NCBI RefSeq assembly: GCF_007860095.1 | Contig: NZ_SJPT01000001.1 | Location: 882,212-946,211, forward strand | Source: Novipirellula galeiformis | Lineage (GTDB): Bacteria > Planctomycetota > Planctomycetia > Pirellulales > Pirellulaceae | Reading direction: 5' to 3' | Length of the DNA stretch: 64,000 nt | Part shown: positions 45,865-57,991 of the stretch, piece by piece | Position numbering within the stretch: the first letter of the stretch is position 1 | Layout of the letters: each line of letters opens with the position of its first letter | Made by a program: the position numbers and the translations under genes | Notes under the pieces: model-generated | Database searches by the model: none | Told to the model about the DNA's origin: nothing | What the model saw: the letters and a program-made list of their open reading frames with translations, nothing else

Positions 45865-47079
45865 CTACTGAACTTCAGCAATGATACATTTTAAATAGTC
45901 GCTTTCGGGACAGGAAATGGCGACGGGGTGATCCGGGGACGGTCCTCGATTCTCCAACACGATCAAATCACGACGTTTTCGGCGTCCAACATCAAGCAGC
46001 ATATTCAAGAACTCCGATCGCGAAACACGTCCGCTGCAGCTACAGGTGACAAGAACGCCGCCGGGGGGAATCAATTCGACGGCGAGCGAATTGAGTCGTC
46101 GATAGGCTCGCAACGCAGTATCGACTTGATGACGGCTGCCGGCAAATCGAGGTGGATCGAGCACGACGGCATCAAAACGTTGCCCTTCGTCGCCGAGTCG
46201 CTTCAGTTCATCAAAGCAATCCCCCTGCGAAAATTCGATGTCGCCATACGCCTCGGTGTCCAAAGCGTTGCGCGTGACCGCTTCTTGAGCATGCTCGAGT
46301 GCCGCTTGACTCGAATCGATGCCGAGGACGGACTTCGCTCCTTTTTTGAGTGCTAGCAAACCGAAGCCCCCATTGTAGCAGCAGACGTCGAGCACCCGAC
46401 GGCCGTTGAAATAATGGGACGCGGCGAGGTGATTGAGGCGTTGATCGAGGTACCCCCCCGTTTTTTGTCCGCCATGAAGATCGACGGCTAATTTCAGCTC
46501 ATTTTGCTGATACAGCACCGGTTCGGTTTGTCCACGCCCATCGAACCATTCGTTTTGAGCTTCAATTCCTTCATGTTTCGCGGTTTTTTCATCGATTCGC
46601 ACCATCATCACGCGGGCCGCCAGCGTGGTTTGGAGGTGTTCGAGAATCGGCCGCTGCCAACGCAGCAATGCGCCGGCGGTGAATTGAACCCCCAAACAAT
46701 CGGCGTAGCGGTCAACGATCAAGCCGCTCAAGAGGTCCGATTCGCTGAACACAATTCGCTCGGCGGCCTCAGGATCGAGCGGGCCACTGAGCCGCCGGCG
46801 GGCGATGGCGGCATCGATTTTCGATCGCCAATAGTGCTCGTTGATTTCGGTATTGGCATCGAAGGCGTACAGCCGAATTCGCAGTCGGCTGTGGGGGTTG
46901 ATCACGCCGCGAGCGACCCAATTTCCATCAAAATCGAGTAAATCAACGACTTGGCCGCATTCCAATTGATGGCCGGTTTCCGACAAAGCGTGGGCGTGAA
47001 CCCAAGGGTGACGGGCAAGGAACGGGAATTGTCGGGAAGGTTTTAAGCGAAGAGGAACAGGAGTTTCAGAAAATGCCAC
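45865..47079 (-). CDS. Class I SAM-dependent rRNA methyltransferase, RlmI-like
   Basis: A 404-residue protein with an N-terminal PUA domain (about 10-90) and a Rossmann methyltransferase domain. LDVCCYNGGFGL is the SAM-binding glycine loop, VLDPPRF is motif IV and TCSCSG carries the likely catalytic Cys. RlmI makes m5C1962 in 23S rRNA; the family match is good, but other RsmB-like relatives cannot be excluded. The start is GTG at 47079. It is divergent from the ferredoxin gene. Confidence 0.88.
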   Translation of the reverse strand: MAFSETPVPLRLKPSRQFPFLARHPWVHAHALSETGHQLECGQVVDLLDFDGNWVARGVINPHSRLRIRLYAFDANTEINEHYWRSKIDAAIARRRLSGPLDPEAAERIVFSESDLLSGLIVDRYADCLGVQFTAGALLRWQRPILEHLQTTLAARVMMVRIDEKTAKHEGIEAQNEWFDGRGQTEPVLYQQNELKLAVDLHGGQKTGGYLDQRLNHLAASHYFNGRRVLDVCCYNGGFGLLALKKGAKSVLGIDSSQAALEHAQEAVTRNALDTEAYGDIEFSQGDCFDELKRLGDEGQRFDAVVLDPPRFAGSRHQVDTALRAYRRLNSLAVELIPPGGVLVTCSCSGRVSRSEFLNMLLDVGRRKRRDLIVLENRGPSPDHPVAISCPESDYLKCIIAEVQ

Positions 47080-47387
47080 GCGTCGTTGGTCCTAGTGGAA
47101 ATGGCCTATGATGGGTTGGGGACTCGGCAATGATGATCATCGTAATCGGTCGAAGCCCGATTCACGGTCGCAAAGCCCACTTTTCGATTCGATTGAATGA
47201 GCCGATAGGATGATCGATTCGAGAGGTTTTCAAAATGCCCGCTCGCCTTCGGGAACCAAACTGCGCACAATGGGGTCGGTTAAGGTGGAGCGACTGGGTT
47301 GTCCGGTCGATAAACTGAAGACGAGTCGACACGCGGATGGTGCGTGACGATCGTACGCGAATTTGCTTCAAAGAAAGGTCATCTGCT

Positions 47388-47672
47388 ATGACACATGTTG
47401 TTTGCGAGCCATGCTCAGGATGCAAATACACTGATTGTGTTGTTGTTTGTCCAGTAGAGTGCTTCTACGAGGGCGATCAAATGTTGTATATCCACCCAGA
47501 AGAATGCATCGACTGTGAAGCGTGCGTTCCTGAATGTCCCGTTGAAGCAATCTTCCACGAAGACAATGTTCCTGAGGAATGGAAGAGCTACATCGAACTC
47601 AACGCCGAGAAAGCCGAATCGGATGAGTGCGACGTGATTACCGAAAAGAAAGAGCCGTTGGCCGACAAGTAG
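47388..47672 (+). CDS. 7Fe ferredoxin, FdxA-like
   Basis: A 94-residue cytoplasmic ferredoxin with two cluster-binding segments: [21 protein letters not shown] near the start and [15 protein letters not shown] at about residues 39-53. The spacing fits one 3Fe-4S and one 4Fe-4S cluster. It transfers electrons at low potential. ATG 47388 follows AAAGGTC in good position; the frame is open to 47337. A strong terminator follows. Confidence 0.94.
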   Translation: MTHVVCEPCSGCKYTDCVVVCPVECFYEGDQMLYIHPEECIDCEACVPECPVEAIFHEDNVPEEWKSYIELNAEKAESDECDVITEKKEPLADK

Positions 47673-47720
47673 TCGCTTCGCGTACCTTGTACGGAAAGCG
47701 TCTGCGGGCACCGAAATCGA

Positions 47721-47754
47721 AAAACCCTCCATGAGAATGCTCACGGAGGGTTTT
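47721..47754. terminator. Terminator after the ferredoxin gene
   Basis: AAAACCCTCCATGAG and CTCACGGAGGGTTTT pair with a single mismatch around AATG, followed by TTTTTT. It lies between convergent genes and can serve both. Confidence 0.85.
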
Positions 47755-47833
47755 TTATGGGGCGGGGGCGAGTGCCAATGGCCTTCGATTCCGTCTGCGG
47801 CTAGCACCGTCGGCTCACATCGCATTGCCAAGC

Positions 47834-48454
47834 TTACGAGTTCTCAACTTGATTCACCTCCGGTAGGAAGGTTTTCCAGCAATGGTAGCGTGGATCTTCC
47901 ATCGATTGGGTTAACATCGGATTGAAACGTGGTTTCACCGGTCGATTCAACAATTGCATGCGCGCCTGTTGTGGGGTTCGCCCCCCTTTGCGACCGTTGC
48001 ATTTCAAGCAGCAGCAAACGATGTTTTCCCACGTGGTCGGTCCGCCATGGGATCGCGGGATGACGTGGTCCAGGCTCAGTTTGTGGATCGGTTCGATGCG
48101 ACCACAGTACTGACATTGATTGTCGTCACGGGCGAACAGATTTCGGCGATTGAAACGAACCGATTGCACGGGCATGCGATCGAATCGCGTCAGGCGAACA
48201 ATCCGTGGCACTCGAAGTTCAAAGTTCACGGCGCGGATATAGTCCTCGCCCGGTTGTTTCTCAAGTGACGTTAACTGGCTCAGTTCGCACCAGCTTTCAA
48301 AGTCATAACTGACGTATTGATCGTCGTCATGGCAGATCACTTCGGCACATTCACGGTACAGCAACGTGAACGTTCGCCGTACGTTGACCACGCGGATCGC
48401 CATGTAAAAACGATTAAGCACTAACACATTTGTGTCGAGAACACTTTGCGACAT
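47834..48454 (-). CDS. HNH endonuclease family protein
   Basis: A 206-residue protein with an N-terminal unknown domain (MSQSVLDTNVLVLNRFYMAI, a start common in a widespread family) and a C-terminal HNH nuclease (about 115-175): CQYCGRIE, SLDHVIPRSHGG, ENIVCCCLKCNGRKG. The four cysteines would bind structural zinc. The biological target is unknown, and the gene has no phage or mobile neighbours. ATG 48454 is chosen for the family N-terminus; the frame is open to 48577. Confidence 0.9.
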   Translation of the reverse strand: MSQSVLDTNVLVLNRFYMAIRVVNVRRTFTLLYRECAEVICHDDDQYVSYDFESWCELSQLTSLEKQPGEDYIRAVNFELRVPRIVRLTRFDRMPVQSVRFNRRNLFARDDNQCQYCGRIEPIHKLSLDHVIPRSHGGPTTWENIVCCCLKCNGRKGGRTPQQARMQLLNRPVKPRFNPMLTQSMEDPRYHCWKTFLPEVNQVENS

Positions 48455-48800
48455 AAGCAATTCGATCCTTCCGTTAGTCTCTGGATTTAGGAACTTCGTG
48501 GGACGAATCCGTCCAGCCGGTGTGGTAGCGCACCGACGGAAGACCCACTTTCGCAGCGAGGTGGATTGCCAATCCATTCACTCTCAGCGGGCACAGCGGT
48601 AGACTGCTCTTTGACACCCAAAAGCCAGATCGGGGTTCGCAACTGTTTTGCGTTGTTTCTTACCCGTAATTGTAGGGTGTATGGGCTTGCTAGCCATCCA
48701 AATCTGACCGTGGTTTATCGCAATTTCACCCAAGTTTCATGCCTGATTGCTTGCGGTTTGACTCGAGTTTTCGGCCGCCCCCCCTGCCCTTGATGACTCA

Positions 48801-49415
48801 ATGCTTGCATTTCCTTCCCACGTTTTGATCTTGGCCTTTGCGTTTGATACCGAACGATGGTTGGGTTGGCTGGGGCCAGCCGGGTCGATAATTGCCGCGG
48901 TTTTGCTGGTCGTTGTCTGTATTGCGGCGTGGGGTTTGAACCTGGTGACGTTGCCTGGGAACTGGATTTCCGTCGCCGCGATGGCATTGTATGCATGGTT
49001 GGGCCCAAGTGAGGGGCGATTGGCGATTGGAACGGCCTCGCTTGGGGTGGCGTTTTTATTTGCACTGCTCGGGGAAATCGTGGAATTTGCCGCAGGAGCA
49101 CTCGGAGCTCAGAAAGCGGGGGCAAGTCGCCGTTCGACGTTGTATGCGGTCGCCGGTTCGATGGCCGGAGCGTTGATCGGGGCGTTCGTCGGGATTCCCG
49201 TTCCCATTTTGGGGCCGATTTTGGCCGCTATTTTGTTTGGCGGCGTGGGCGCGACCGCCGGGGCGATTTATGGCGAATGGACCGATGGCCGGTCTTGGCG
49301 AGAAAGCTGGACCGTGGGACACGCTGCGTTTTGGGGCCGGACGTTTGGAACTCTGGGAAAATTCATTTTCGGTTTGGCCGTCGTGCTCACCGCATTGATC
49401 GGCGTGTTGGTGTAA
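48801..49415 (+). CDS. DUF456-family membrane protein
   Basis: A 204-residue protein with about five or six membrane segments. The text LNLVTLPGNWISV, LLGEIVEFAAGALGAQKAGAS, and AGALIGAFVGIPVPILGP is that of DUF456. The function is unknown. It is divergent from the HNH gene with 346 bp between the starts. Downstream at 49416-49460 is a CCCTACCCTACC-type low-complexity stretch. Confidence 0.88.
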   Translation: MLAFPSHVLILAFAFDTERWLGWLGPAGSIIAAVLLVVVCIAAWGLNLVTLPGNWISVAAMALYAWLGPSEGRLAIGTASLGVAFLFALLGEIVEFAAGALGAQKAGASRRSTLYAVAGSMAGALIGAFVGIPVPILGPILAAILFGGVGATAGAIYGEWTDGRSWRESWTVGHAAFWGRTFGTLGKFIFGLAVVLTALIGVLV

Positions 49416-49635
49416 GCCCTCCCTCCCTACCCTGCCCTACCCTACCCTGGCCTGGCCTCGTTTGGATCGGTCTGGTTGTTCAACCTGATTGGGCTCCTCG
49501 TTCACCGCCAATTTCGCTTACGCGTCACTCGCCAATCACCCAGGGATCGATTGACTTTGGGAGGCCAGATTTCCTAGGCTCCTCGGCGGAAGGCTTCATT
49601 TTTTTCAATACGGCCCAGAATACGGCCCAGGTTGC

Positions 49636-51441
49636 ATGTCCCACGCGCGGCGCACGAACGACCGTCGGCGGCGAGTTCTTTATTCGACTCAGCAAGCCGA
49701 CCTCACCACTTCGACGGCCGCCAGTCGTCGAGCGGCGGAGCAGCTGCGCGAAGCGAGGCGACCGACGGCGGCTTATGCGGCGCGGGTTCACCGACGACTT
49801 CGCGGTCGTTGGTTTTCACTTGTCCCGGTTAAACGACGAACATTGGTCTGCGTGGCTGGCATGCTGTGGGGCATCGCGATTTTGCTCTGTGGTGCCCACT
49901 ACGCGTCGGTCGCTTGGCCAGCGATCGTGAACCAGCCCGAGATTGCCAGACCGCTGCGTTTAGATCGTCCCGACAGTTTTGGGCGTTGGGTTACGTGCGT
50001 CATGTTGGCGGCTTGCGCCGGCGCCTCGCTACTGATCTACCAAGTTCGCCGCTATCGAGTGGATGATTACACGGGCCAATATCGGCTGTGGCGACTGGTG
50101 CTGATTGTGATGTTCGTGGCCAGCATCAATTCGCTTGTTTCGGTCGTTGATTGGGCAGGCGCGATGTTAGACGTGGCTTTCGGGAAACGGGTCGCGCTAT
50201 CGGGAAATGATTGGCTTGGGATCGTGATTTCGATCGGTGGCGCAGTGCTTGCCATTCGTTTGGTCGCTGAAGTGCGTCGTTCGCGTTGGGCGCTTCTGAC
50301 GATGATTGCAGCATGGTTAATCATGGCGATTGCTCCCGCTGCGAAGTGGCACTTCTTCGCCGTCGAATCGATTGGCAGGTGGTCGATCGTGACCAGCGCC
50401 CCGCTGTTAGCCTGTACGACATTGTTCATTTCGCTTGGTGGCTATTTGCGAATGTTGTTTCGAGAGGTTCGCAATCTTGACGAGAATGACTCCCTCGCCG
50501 AACGCTTCGAGGAGCTGAAGGTTCGCTTCTACGCGAGGCGTGGCGAAGCGGAGGTCACCGGCAGCCGCGAAAAGGATGCCGCCCCAAGTGAACAAGAGGC
50601 CCCCAAGCGAAAGCCGAAACCAAAGCCACGACGAGAAGTCGCATCGGATCAAGGCGATGCGGACGACGAAGCTCATGAAGCAGCGGCTGAAGCCGAAACG
50701 GGGAAACGCCGTTGGTGGTCCCTTCGCCGCGGCAAAAAGGCGAGCGATTCGGTGGCTGAGGACGATGACCAAGCTGACGATGGCGACGACGCAAGCCAAG
50801 AAGAATCAAACTCAGCGGAGTCGGAAACGGGCAAGCGTCGTTGGTGGTCACGTCGCCGTACTAAAACGACGCTCGAGAGTGCGGTGGAGGAAGATCAGCG
50901 TGACGATCAAGACAATGATTTGTCGCACGAATCCGATGGCGACGATGAATCGCAGCCTCGCCAAAAACGGCGTTGGTTTGGCTTGAGAGCCGCCAAGGCC
51001 GAGTTGCCTGAATCCAACGATGAGGGGGACGCGGCCGAAGAGGATCCGGACGAAACGCAAACGCCCAAGAAACGAGGTCGTTTCTCGATGGGATTCGGTC
51101 GTCGTGCGAAGGCTGATGCCGGCCCCGAGGAACCCGCCGATGGAAACCGAGCCGAGGGAGACGAGGATGGCGAAGACGTCGTCGCCCAAAATGATCCGCC
51201 GGCCAAGAAGCGAGGACTTGGCGGTTGGCTGAGCCGCGGAGCCAAAGCGACGTCGGAAGCCGACGAACGCTGTGAGGACGATGCGGACGATCGTTCGGTC
51301 CAGGCGGGCGGCAATCAAGATGACAGCGATGCCGACAGTCAAGAATGGGTGGATCCAGACGACATCGACTGGGATTCATTGAACAAAACCGAGCGTCGGA
51401 AGCTGCGCAAGCAGCTCAAACGCCAAGATCGAGCCGCCTAA
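49636..51441 (+). CDS. Membrane protein with repetitive charged cytoplasmic tail
   Basis: A 601-residue protein. Residues 1-65 are Arg-rich; about 70-285 holds six or so membrane segments; 286-601 is a tail that alternates acidic stretches (EDDDQADDGDD, DEGDAAEEDPDE) with five basic aromatic units: GKRRWWSLRRGKKA (about 356), GKRRWWSRRRTKTT (about 398), QKRRWFGLRAAKAE (about 442), KKRGRFSMGFGRRAK (about 477), KKRGLGGWLSRGAK (about 522). The spacing is 35-46 residues. The C-terminus is ERRKLRKQLKRQD. No family is recognised. The tail could bind nucleic acid or membrane, or drive phase separation; this is inference. Confidence 0.85.
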   Translation: MSHARRTNDRRRRVLYSTQQADLTTSTAASRRAAEQLREARRPTAAYAARVHRRLRGRWFSLVPVKRRTLVCVAGMLWGIAILLCGAHYASVAWPAIVNQPEIARPLRLDRPDSFGRWVTCVMLAACAGASLLIYQVRRYRVDDYTGQYRLWRLVLIVMFVASINSLVSVVDWAGAMLDVAFGKRVALSGNDWLGIVISIGGAVLAIRLVAEVRRSRWALLTMIAAWLIMAIAPAAKWHFFAVESIGRWSIVTSAPLLACTTLFISLGGYLRMLFREVRNLDENDSLAERFEELKVRFYARRGEAEVTGSREKDAAPSEQEAPKRKPKPKPRREVASDQGDADDEAHEAAAEAETGKRRWWSLRRGKKASDSVAEDDDQADDGDDASQEESNSAESETGKRRWWSRRRTKTTLESAVEEDQRDDQDNDLSHESDGDDESQPRQKRRWFGLRAAKAELPESNDEGDAAEEDPDETQTPKKRGRFSMGFGRRAKADAGPEEPADGNRAEGDEDGEDVVAQNDPPAKKRGLGGWLSRGAKATSEADERCEDDADDRSVQAGGNQDDSDADSQEWVDPDDIDWDSLNKTERRKLRKQLKRQDRAA

Positions 51442-51638
51442 AAGTCACGCCGTCTAGAAGTTGGGGCATCCCGGGCTGAGCGGCACGCCGAAAAGCTGAT
51501 GTGGGGTCGCTTTGGCGGTCCTTCGTTGAGCTTTGATTTTGGGCTTCTATGACCCGAACCCCTTCATCGGGTATCTTCATCAAAGCGTGTTAGTTGTTCG
51601 CGACTCCCTTTTTTGAACCCTCCATCGATCCCGCTTCC

Positions 51639-53180
51639 ATGATTCGAACTCGATTTGCTCCCAGCCCGACAGGTTACCTTCACATTGGTGGTGTCCGCAC
51701 CGCTCTGTTTAATTGGTTGATTGCACGCAAATCGGGTGGTCAATTTATCCTCCGCATCGATGATACCGATGCGGGCCGGAACGTGAACGAAGCGATCCAG
51801 CCCATTTTGGATGGATTTCGCTGGCTTGGAATGACCTGGGACGAGGGCCCCGAAGTGGGCGGGCCTCACGAGCCATATTTTCAGTCTCAGCGTGCCGATC
51901 GGCATCGCGAAGCGGCCCAGGCGTTGCTGGAAAGTGGGCACGCTTATCGCGATTATTCACGCCCCGAGGAGTTCACGGCGCTGCGTGAAGAAGCGCAGAA
52001 ATCGGGCAAACAATTCATCTACGACCGTCGCTGGATGGCCGCCGATGATGCCGCCGCCGCTGCGTTCGAAGCCGAGGGACGAACGGCGGTCGTGCGTTTA
52101 AAGATGCCACGGGAAGGCGAGTGCGTGATCTCGGACCTCGTGCGTGACGAGGTTCGTGTGGCCTGGGCTTCCGAGCAAGATCATGTGATCCAACGCGCCG
52201 ACGGCAGCTGTTTGTATCACCTTGCCAGTGTGGTCGATGACCATGACTATGCGATCACGCATGTCGTGCGATCCGAAGAGCATTTGTCGAACACGCCACG
52301 CCAAATTTTTATCCTCGAATCGCTTGGATACGAGCGACCGATTTACGCCCACTTGCCGTACGTTGCCGAACCCGGCGGGCACGCAAAACTGAGCAAGCGA
52401 AAATTGGCCAAGTACGAAAAGAACAAGGACTTTGCCGAACTGCTCGCGCGGGGACGCCGGATTGCCGATCGCTGTGGGATCGCCACCGAAGCGGATACGT
52501 TTAACCCGGTGATTGTCGACTTTTATCGTGAGATTGGTTTCTCCGTCGATGCGATTTTGAACTATTTGTTGCTGCTCGGGTGGGCCCTCGACGGCGAGCG
52601 CGAGAAGTTCACGATCGCCGAAATGACGGAGTTGTTTTCGCTCCAACGCGTGACCAAGTCGCCCGCTTCGTTTGACCCTCAAAAGTTGCTCTCCTTCCAA
52701 GGCGATGCCTTTGCCGCCTTGCCGCTTGAAGAACGGATCACGCGAGTCAGGCCGTTCGCACAGCGCGCGGGATTGTTGCAGGGAGCGGATGCCGAAGCGA
52801 AATTGAGTCAAGTGGTTAGCGGCGCGGGCGACCGGCTCAAGATTGCCGGCGATATCCTCGATTTCGATTACTGTTTTATTGATGAGTTTCCCGTCGATGC
52901 CAAAGCGTATGCAAAGCGAATTACGGGAGACCCGGCAGCGAAAGCGTTGCTGAGCAAGCTGCGTGACCGGTTTGCCGAGGCCCAAGAGTTCACGATCGAG
53001 TCGAGCGAAACACTGGTCAAACAGTTTTGCGAGACCGAGCAAATCAAACTCGGCAATATCATTCATGCCCTGCGTGTGGCCACCACGGGAACGGCGGCTG
53101 GGTTTGGCATGTTTGAAACCCTTGCCGTGATCGGTCAAGAGAAGGTGGTTGCGCGAATCGACCGTGTTTTGCAGTCGTAG
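51639..53180 (+). CDS. gltX: Glutamyl-tRNA synthetase
   Basis: GluRS charges tRNA-Glu. The 513-residue product has HIGG at residues 15-18 ([13 protein letters not shown]), the KLSKR loop at 250-254, and a C-terminal helical anticodon-binding domain. The product is complete. ATG 51639 is chosen for the family N-terminus ([12 protein letters not shown]). A separate glnS lies downstream, so this organism does not need a GluRS that mischarges tRNA-Gln. Confidence 0.96.
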   Translation: MIRTRFAPSPTGYLHIGGVRTALFNWLIARKSGGQFILRIDDTDAGRNVNEAIQPILDGFRWLGMTWDEGPEVGGPHEPYFQSQRADRHREAAQALLESGHAYRDYSRPEEFTALREEAQKSGKQFIYDRRWMAADDAAAAAFEAEGRTAVVRLKMPREGECVISDLVRDEVRVAWASEQDHVIQRADGSCLYHLASVVDDHDYAITHVVRSEEHLSNTPRQIFILESLGYERPIYAHLPYVAEPGGHAKLSKRKLAKYEKNKDFAELLARGRRIADRCGIATEADTFNPVIVDFYREIGFSVDAILNYLLLLGWALDGEREKFTIAEMTELFSLQRVTKSPASFDPQKLLSFQGDAFAALPLEERITRVRPFAQRAGLLQGADAEAKLSQVVSGAGDRLKIAGDILDFDYCFIDEFPVDAKAYAKRITGDPAAKALLSKLRDRFAEAQEFTIESSETLVKQFCETEQIKLGNIIHALRVATTGTAAGFGMFETLAVIGQEKVVARIDRVLQS

Positions 53181-53313
53181 GTGTTTCGCTGTCGTCGACG
53201 CATCAACCGTTCCAAACCGCGACAATCTGTGCCCATGCAGAGCATGGTTTGTTTCGGGTAAACTGTAAGCTGAAGTTTCCTTACCGAGTTTTGATCCATT
53301 GCGAGTGTTAGCC

Positions 53314-54675
53314 ATGCAACGTTTCCGTTTCTCACCCCATGTCGCAATGATGGTTTGCGCGGTTGTTTGCGTTTCGGTCGCGGGGTGTCGTGAAGAGATT
53401 CCGGTCACTTTTGAGCCCAACTTTGTCCATGCGATGAAGTATCAAATTAAAGACAACGTCTCGATGGACCAAGCGTCCGAGGATGCGGTGTGGGTCGTGA
53501 CAAAAATGTTTGGGACGCCCAACGAGCCGAAGTTGCCCGACTTCGTGAGCGAGGAAGAGGACTTTGCCGATTGGCTGGATCTCGATCGGCTCGTTCGTGC
53601 TTCCGGGCCGGCCGATGCCGAGGGGCGTGGTTTGTATCGCAAGCACTGTGCGTTGTGTCACGGGGTGACTGGGAATGGACGCGGCACCACCGCAGCGATC
53701 TTGAATCCCTATCCTCGCGACTATCGCATGGGGGTGTTCAAGTTCAAGTCGACACCGCTGAGCTACAAGCCCACGCGTGAAGACCTAGCCCGAGTGATTC
53801 GTGACGGGATTGCGGGAACGGCCATGGTCAAAATCCCTGAGCTATCCGAAGAAGACGTTCAAGCGTTGACCGATTACGTGATCTACTTGTCGTGGCGTGG
53901 CGAGACCGAGCGCGCTTTGATTGACGACGCGGTGATGGAGGGCGTTGATTTCGAAGGAGGCGAACGCATCATCAATCCGGAACTAGCGAACAGTCCCGAC
54001 GAAGAAAAGAAAGAAGAATTTACAGAGGCATGGGAGATTTCGGAGGAGATCGCGATGGGCGTCGCCGAAAGTTGGCTCGAAGCGGACGACGAAGTGCTCG
54101 AAGTCCCTGAACCTCCTGCCGATTTTCCGGTTGCGAATTCGCACAAGGATTTCATCAAGCTAAGCCAAGGCGATCAAGCGGAAGCGTTGGCAAAGTCGGT
54201 TGCTCGAGGCAATGAGTTGTTCCTAGGCAAAGTGGCATCTTGCAGCAAATGCCACGGCGAGAAGGGACTCGGCAACGGCCAGACGACCGACTACGACGAA
54301 TGGACAAAGGATTGGACGGCGCGAATCGGAATCAAACCCGAAGACCGCGAGTCGTTGATCCCGTTGCTTGCTCGAGGCGCGTTGCCACCGATCAATGCGA
54401 TTCCACGAAACTTCGCCGAAGGCTTGTTTCACGGAGGTTCGGATTCCAGCGATCTGTATCGCCGAATTACGCAAGGGATTGATGGAAGTCCGATGCCCGC
54501 AGCCACCTTTGTCGAAGGTCAATTCGAAGAGCAGGATGTTTGGCATCTGATCAACTTCATTCGTTCGTTGCAAACGGCCGATGCGGGGGACACGAATGCG
54601 ACGCCCAGTGAATCGGTCGGTGAATCGCCCAGCCAATCGGTCGGTGCCGAGCCCAAAGCAAGCCCCGCGATTTAG
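53314..54675 (+). CDS. Diheme cytochrome c lipoprotein
   Basis: A 453-residue exported protein. The signal sequence ends in a lipobox (SVAGC), so it is membrane-anchored outside the cytoplasm. It has two heme c sites: CALCH at residue 112 and CSKCH at residue 310. Each begins a cytochrome c domain (GRGLYRKHCALCHG, GNELFLGKVASCSKCHG). Between them is an acidic linker (about 215-285). It could be a carrier or oxidase subunit. No terminal oxidase genes are adjacent. ATG 53314 starts the signal peptide; a TTG at 53299 is in frame. Confidence 0.9.
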   Translation: MQRFRFSPHVAMMVCAVVCVSVAGCREEIPVTFEPNFVHAMKYQIKDNVSMDQASEDAVWVVTKMFGTPNEPKLPDFVSEEEDFADWLDLDRLVRASGPADAEGRGLYRKHCALCHGVTGNGRGTTAAILNPYPRDYRMGVFKFKSTPLSYKPTREDLARVIRDGIAGTAMVKIPELSEEDVQALTDYVIYLSWRGETERALIDDAVMEGVDFEGGERIINPELANSPDEEKKEEFTEAWEISEEIAMGVAESWLEADDEVLEVPEPPADFPVANSHKDFIKLSQGDQAEALAKSVARGNELFLGKVASCSKCHGEKGLGNGQTTDYDEWTKDWTARIGIKPEDRESLIPLLARGALPPINAIPRNFAEGLFHGGSDSSDLYRRITQGIDGSPMPAATFVEGQFEEQDVWHLINFIRSLQTADAGDTNATPSESVGESPSQSVGAEPKASPAI

Positions 54676-54859
54676 CGTCGTTCGCTACGGGGCCGCTACG
54701 GCGTCGCACATCGGTGTTCGGGGTAGCGCGACTCGCCAAGTGTTTCGCACTGGAGTGGTGTGCTCGAAAAGTCTTGGTGACTTTCGCGACCCAAAATGCG
54801 ATTCGCTCTGACTGAAGTTGCCCCTTTCCTTTTCAAAAATTTAATTAGTCAAAGCAATT

Positions 54860-56548
<1,689 letters not shown>

Positions 56549-56689
56549 GACGGAGTGTTTTCTTAACCACCCCGTGCGGTTTGTTTTGAGCAAGTCGCCC
56601 ACGTGTGAGCGACCGGGGCGTCACGCGTTACCCGGCGCGTTGCCAGAGCGTTTGGCTTAGTAAACGTTTGGCTTAGTAAACGTCGTTTT

Positions 56690-56790
56690 CGCCGCTGCCG
56701 GGCAATCGCGATCCTAACCCGACGCGTGCGTTTTGGAGTTGCGTTATTTGAAGTCCTTTGTTGACGCTTTGGGTTACGGCTTGCCGAAGC
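56690..56790. repeat. Diverged copy of the dispersed intergenic repeat
   Basis: CCTAACCCGACGCGTGCG at 56703 and GTTGACGCTTTGGGTTACGG at about 56760 resemble the ends of the element at 5818 and 13797. The inner part is poorly conserved. Just before, AACGTTTGGCTTAGTAA occurs twice in tandem at about 56649-56680. Confidence 0.45.
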
Positions 56791-56807
56791 CGGTCGCTCT
56801 CAAAAAA

Positions 56808-56835
56808 AACAGGCCACGGTAAACCGTGGCCTGTT
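56808..56835 (-). terminator. Rho-independent terminator of recA
   Basis: AACAGGCCACGGT and ACCGTGGCCTGTT pair perfectly. On the minus strand the stem is followed by TTTTTTTT, as expected for the end of recA. Confidence 0.85.
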
Positions 56836-56866
56836 CATTGTTGAGTTTCGATTCTGCGGAATGGAG

Positions 56867-57991
56867 CTAGCTGTTGTTCACGTTCGCGACTTCCGCTTTT
56901 TCGCTGGAATCGTCCGCTTCTTCGCCTTCTTCGACCGGTGCCGCGTACCCTCCGGCGGCGAGGACTTGTTGTTTGATCTCATTGGCGACATCGGTGTTTT
57001 CGATCAAGAAGTTACGCGCCTTCTCTTTGCCTTGCCCCAGATACGTTTCACCGTATTTGAACCATGCACCGCTGCGGTTGACGATATTGTGCGTCGTGCC
57101 GAGATCCAACAAGTCTCCTTCGTAGCTGATCCCGTTGCTGTGCATCATATCGAACTCGGCGATGCGGAATGGCGGGGCGACCTTGTTTTTAACGATCTTC
57201 GCTTTAACGCGTTGGCCGACTTGCTCTTCGCCGTCTTTCAGGGCTCCGATACGACGGACGTCGATACGGCACGAAGCGTAGAACTTCAGAGCTCGACCCC
57301 CTGGGGTCGTTTCAGGGCTGCCGAACATCACGCCGACCTTTTCACGGATCTGGTTGATGAAGATCACACAGCACTTGCTCTTGGCGATCGCTCCAGTCAA
57401 CTTTCGCATCGATTGGCTCATCAAACGGGCTTGTAGACCCACATGGCTGTCGCCGATCTCGCCTTCGAGTTCTTTCTTAGGGACCAATGCGGCGACCGAG
57501 TCGATGATGATCACATCGACGGCGTTGCTCTTGACCAGCATTTCGCAGATTTGCATCGCTTCTTCACCGCTGCTGGGTTGGCTGACCAGTAGCGTGTCGA
57601 GTTCGACGCCAAGTTTTTTGGCCCAACTAGGATCAAAGGCATGTTCCGCGTCGATGATCGCAGCGATGCCGCCGAGTTTCTGTGCTTCGGCACCGATGTG
57701 CAGTGCCAGCGTGGTTTTACCGCTTGATTCCGGACCGTAGACTTCGATGATCCGTCCCCGAGGCACTCCGAATCCTCCGAGCGCCATGTCCAAGCCAAGG
57801 CTACCCGTCGGGATGCCGTCAATCTTGAATTTCTGGTTCGCTCCGAGCGGCATGATCGCCCCTTCGCCGAAGCTCTTTTCGATTTGCTGAAGGGTGGTCT
57901 TTAATCCAGGCTCACGGGAAAGGATTTCCTTCAAGTTTGGATCGACTTTTGCGCCTTTGGATGCCGCTGATTTTGCTGCTTTCTTAGCCAC
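56867..57991 (-). CDS. recA: Recombinase RecA
   Basis: RecA forms filaments on single-stranded DNA and drives strand exchange. The 374-residue product has Walker A GPESSGKT, Walker [14 protein letters not shown], and the loops [14 protein letters not shown] and [20 protein letters not shown]. The tail is acidic, as usual. The start is GTG at 57991 with GGGA about 12 bases upstream. An LexA site could not be recognised upstream. There is a hairpin in the leader (58020-58054). Confidence 0.97.
   Translation of the reverse strand: MAKKAAKSAASKGAKVDPNLKEILSREPGLKTTLQQIEKSFGEGAIMPLGANQKFKIDGIPTGSLGLDMALGGFGVPRGRIIEVYGPESSGKTTLALHIGAEAQKLGGIAAIIDAEHAFDPSWAKKLGVELDTLLVSQPSSGEEAMQICEMLVKSNAVDVIIIDSVAALVPKKELEGEIGDSHVGLQARLMSQSMRKLTGAIAKSKCCVIFINQIREKVGVMFGSPETTPGGRALKFYASCRIDVRRIGALKDGEEQVGQRVKAKIVKNKVAPPFRIAEFDMMHSNGISYEGDLLDLGTTHNIVNRSGAWFKYGETYLGQGKEKARNFLIENTDVANEIKQQVLAAGGYAAPVEEGEEADDSSEKAEVANVNNS

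Noticed and set aside
52098-53420. Minus-strand open frame of 440 codons opposite gltX
   Set aside because: Antisense to gltX, Arg/Gln-rich low-quality translation, no family motif.
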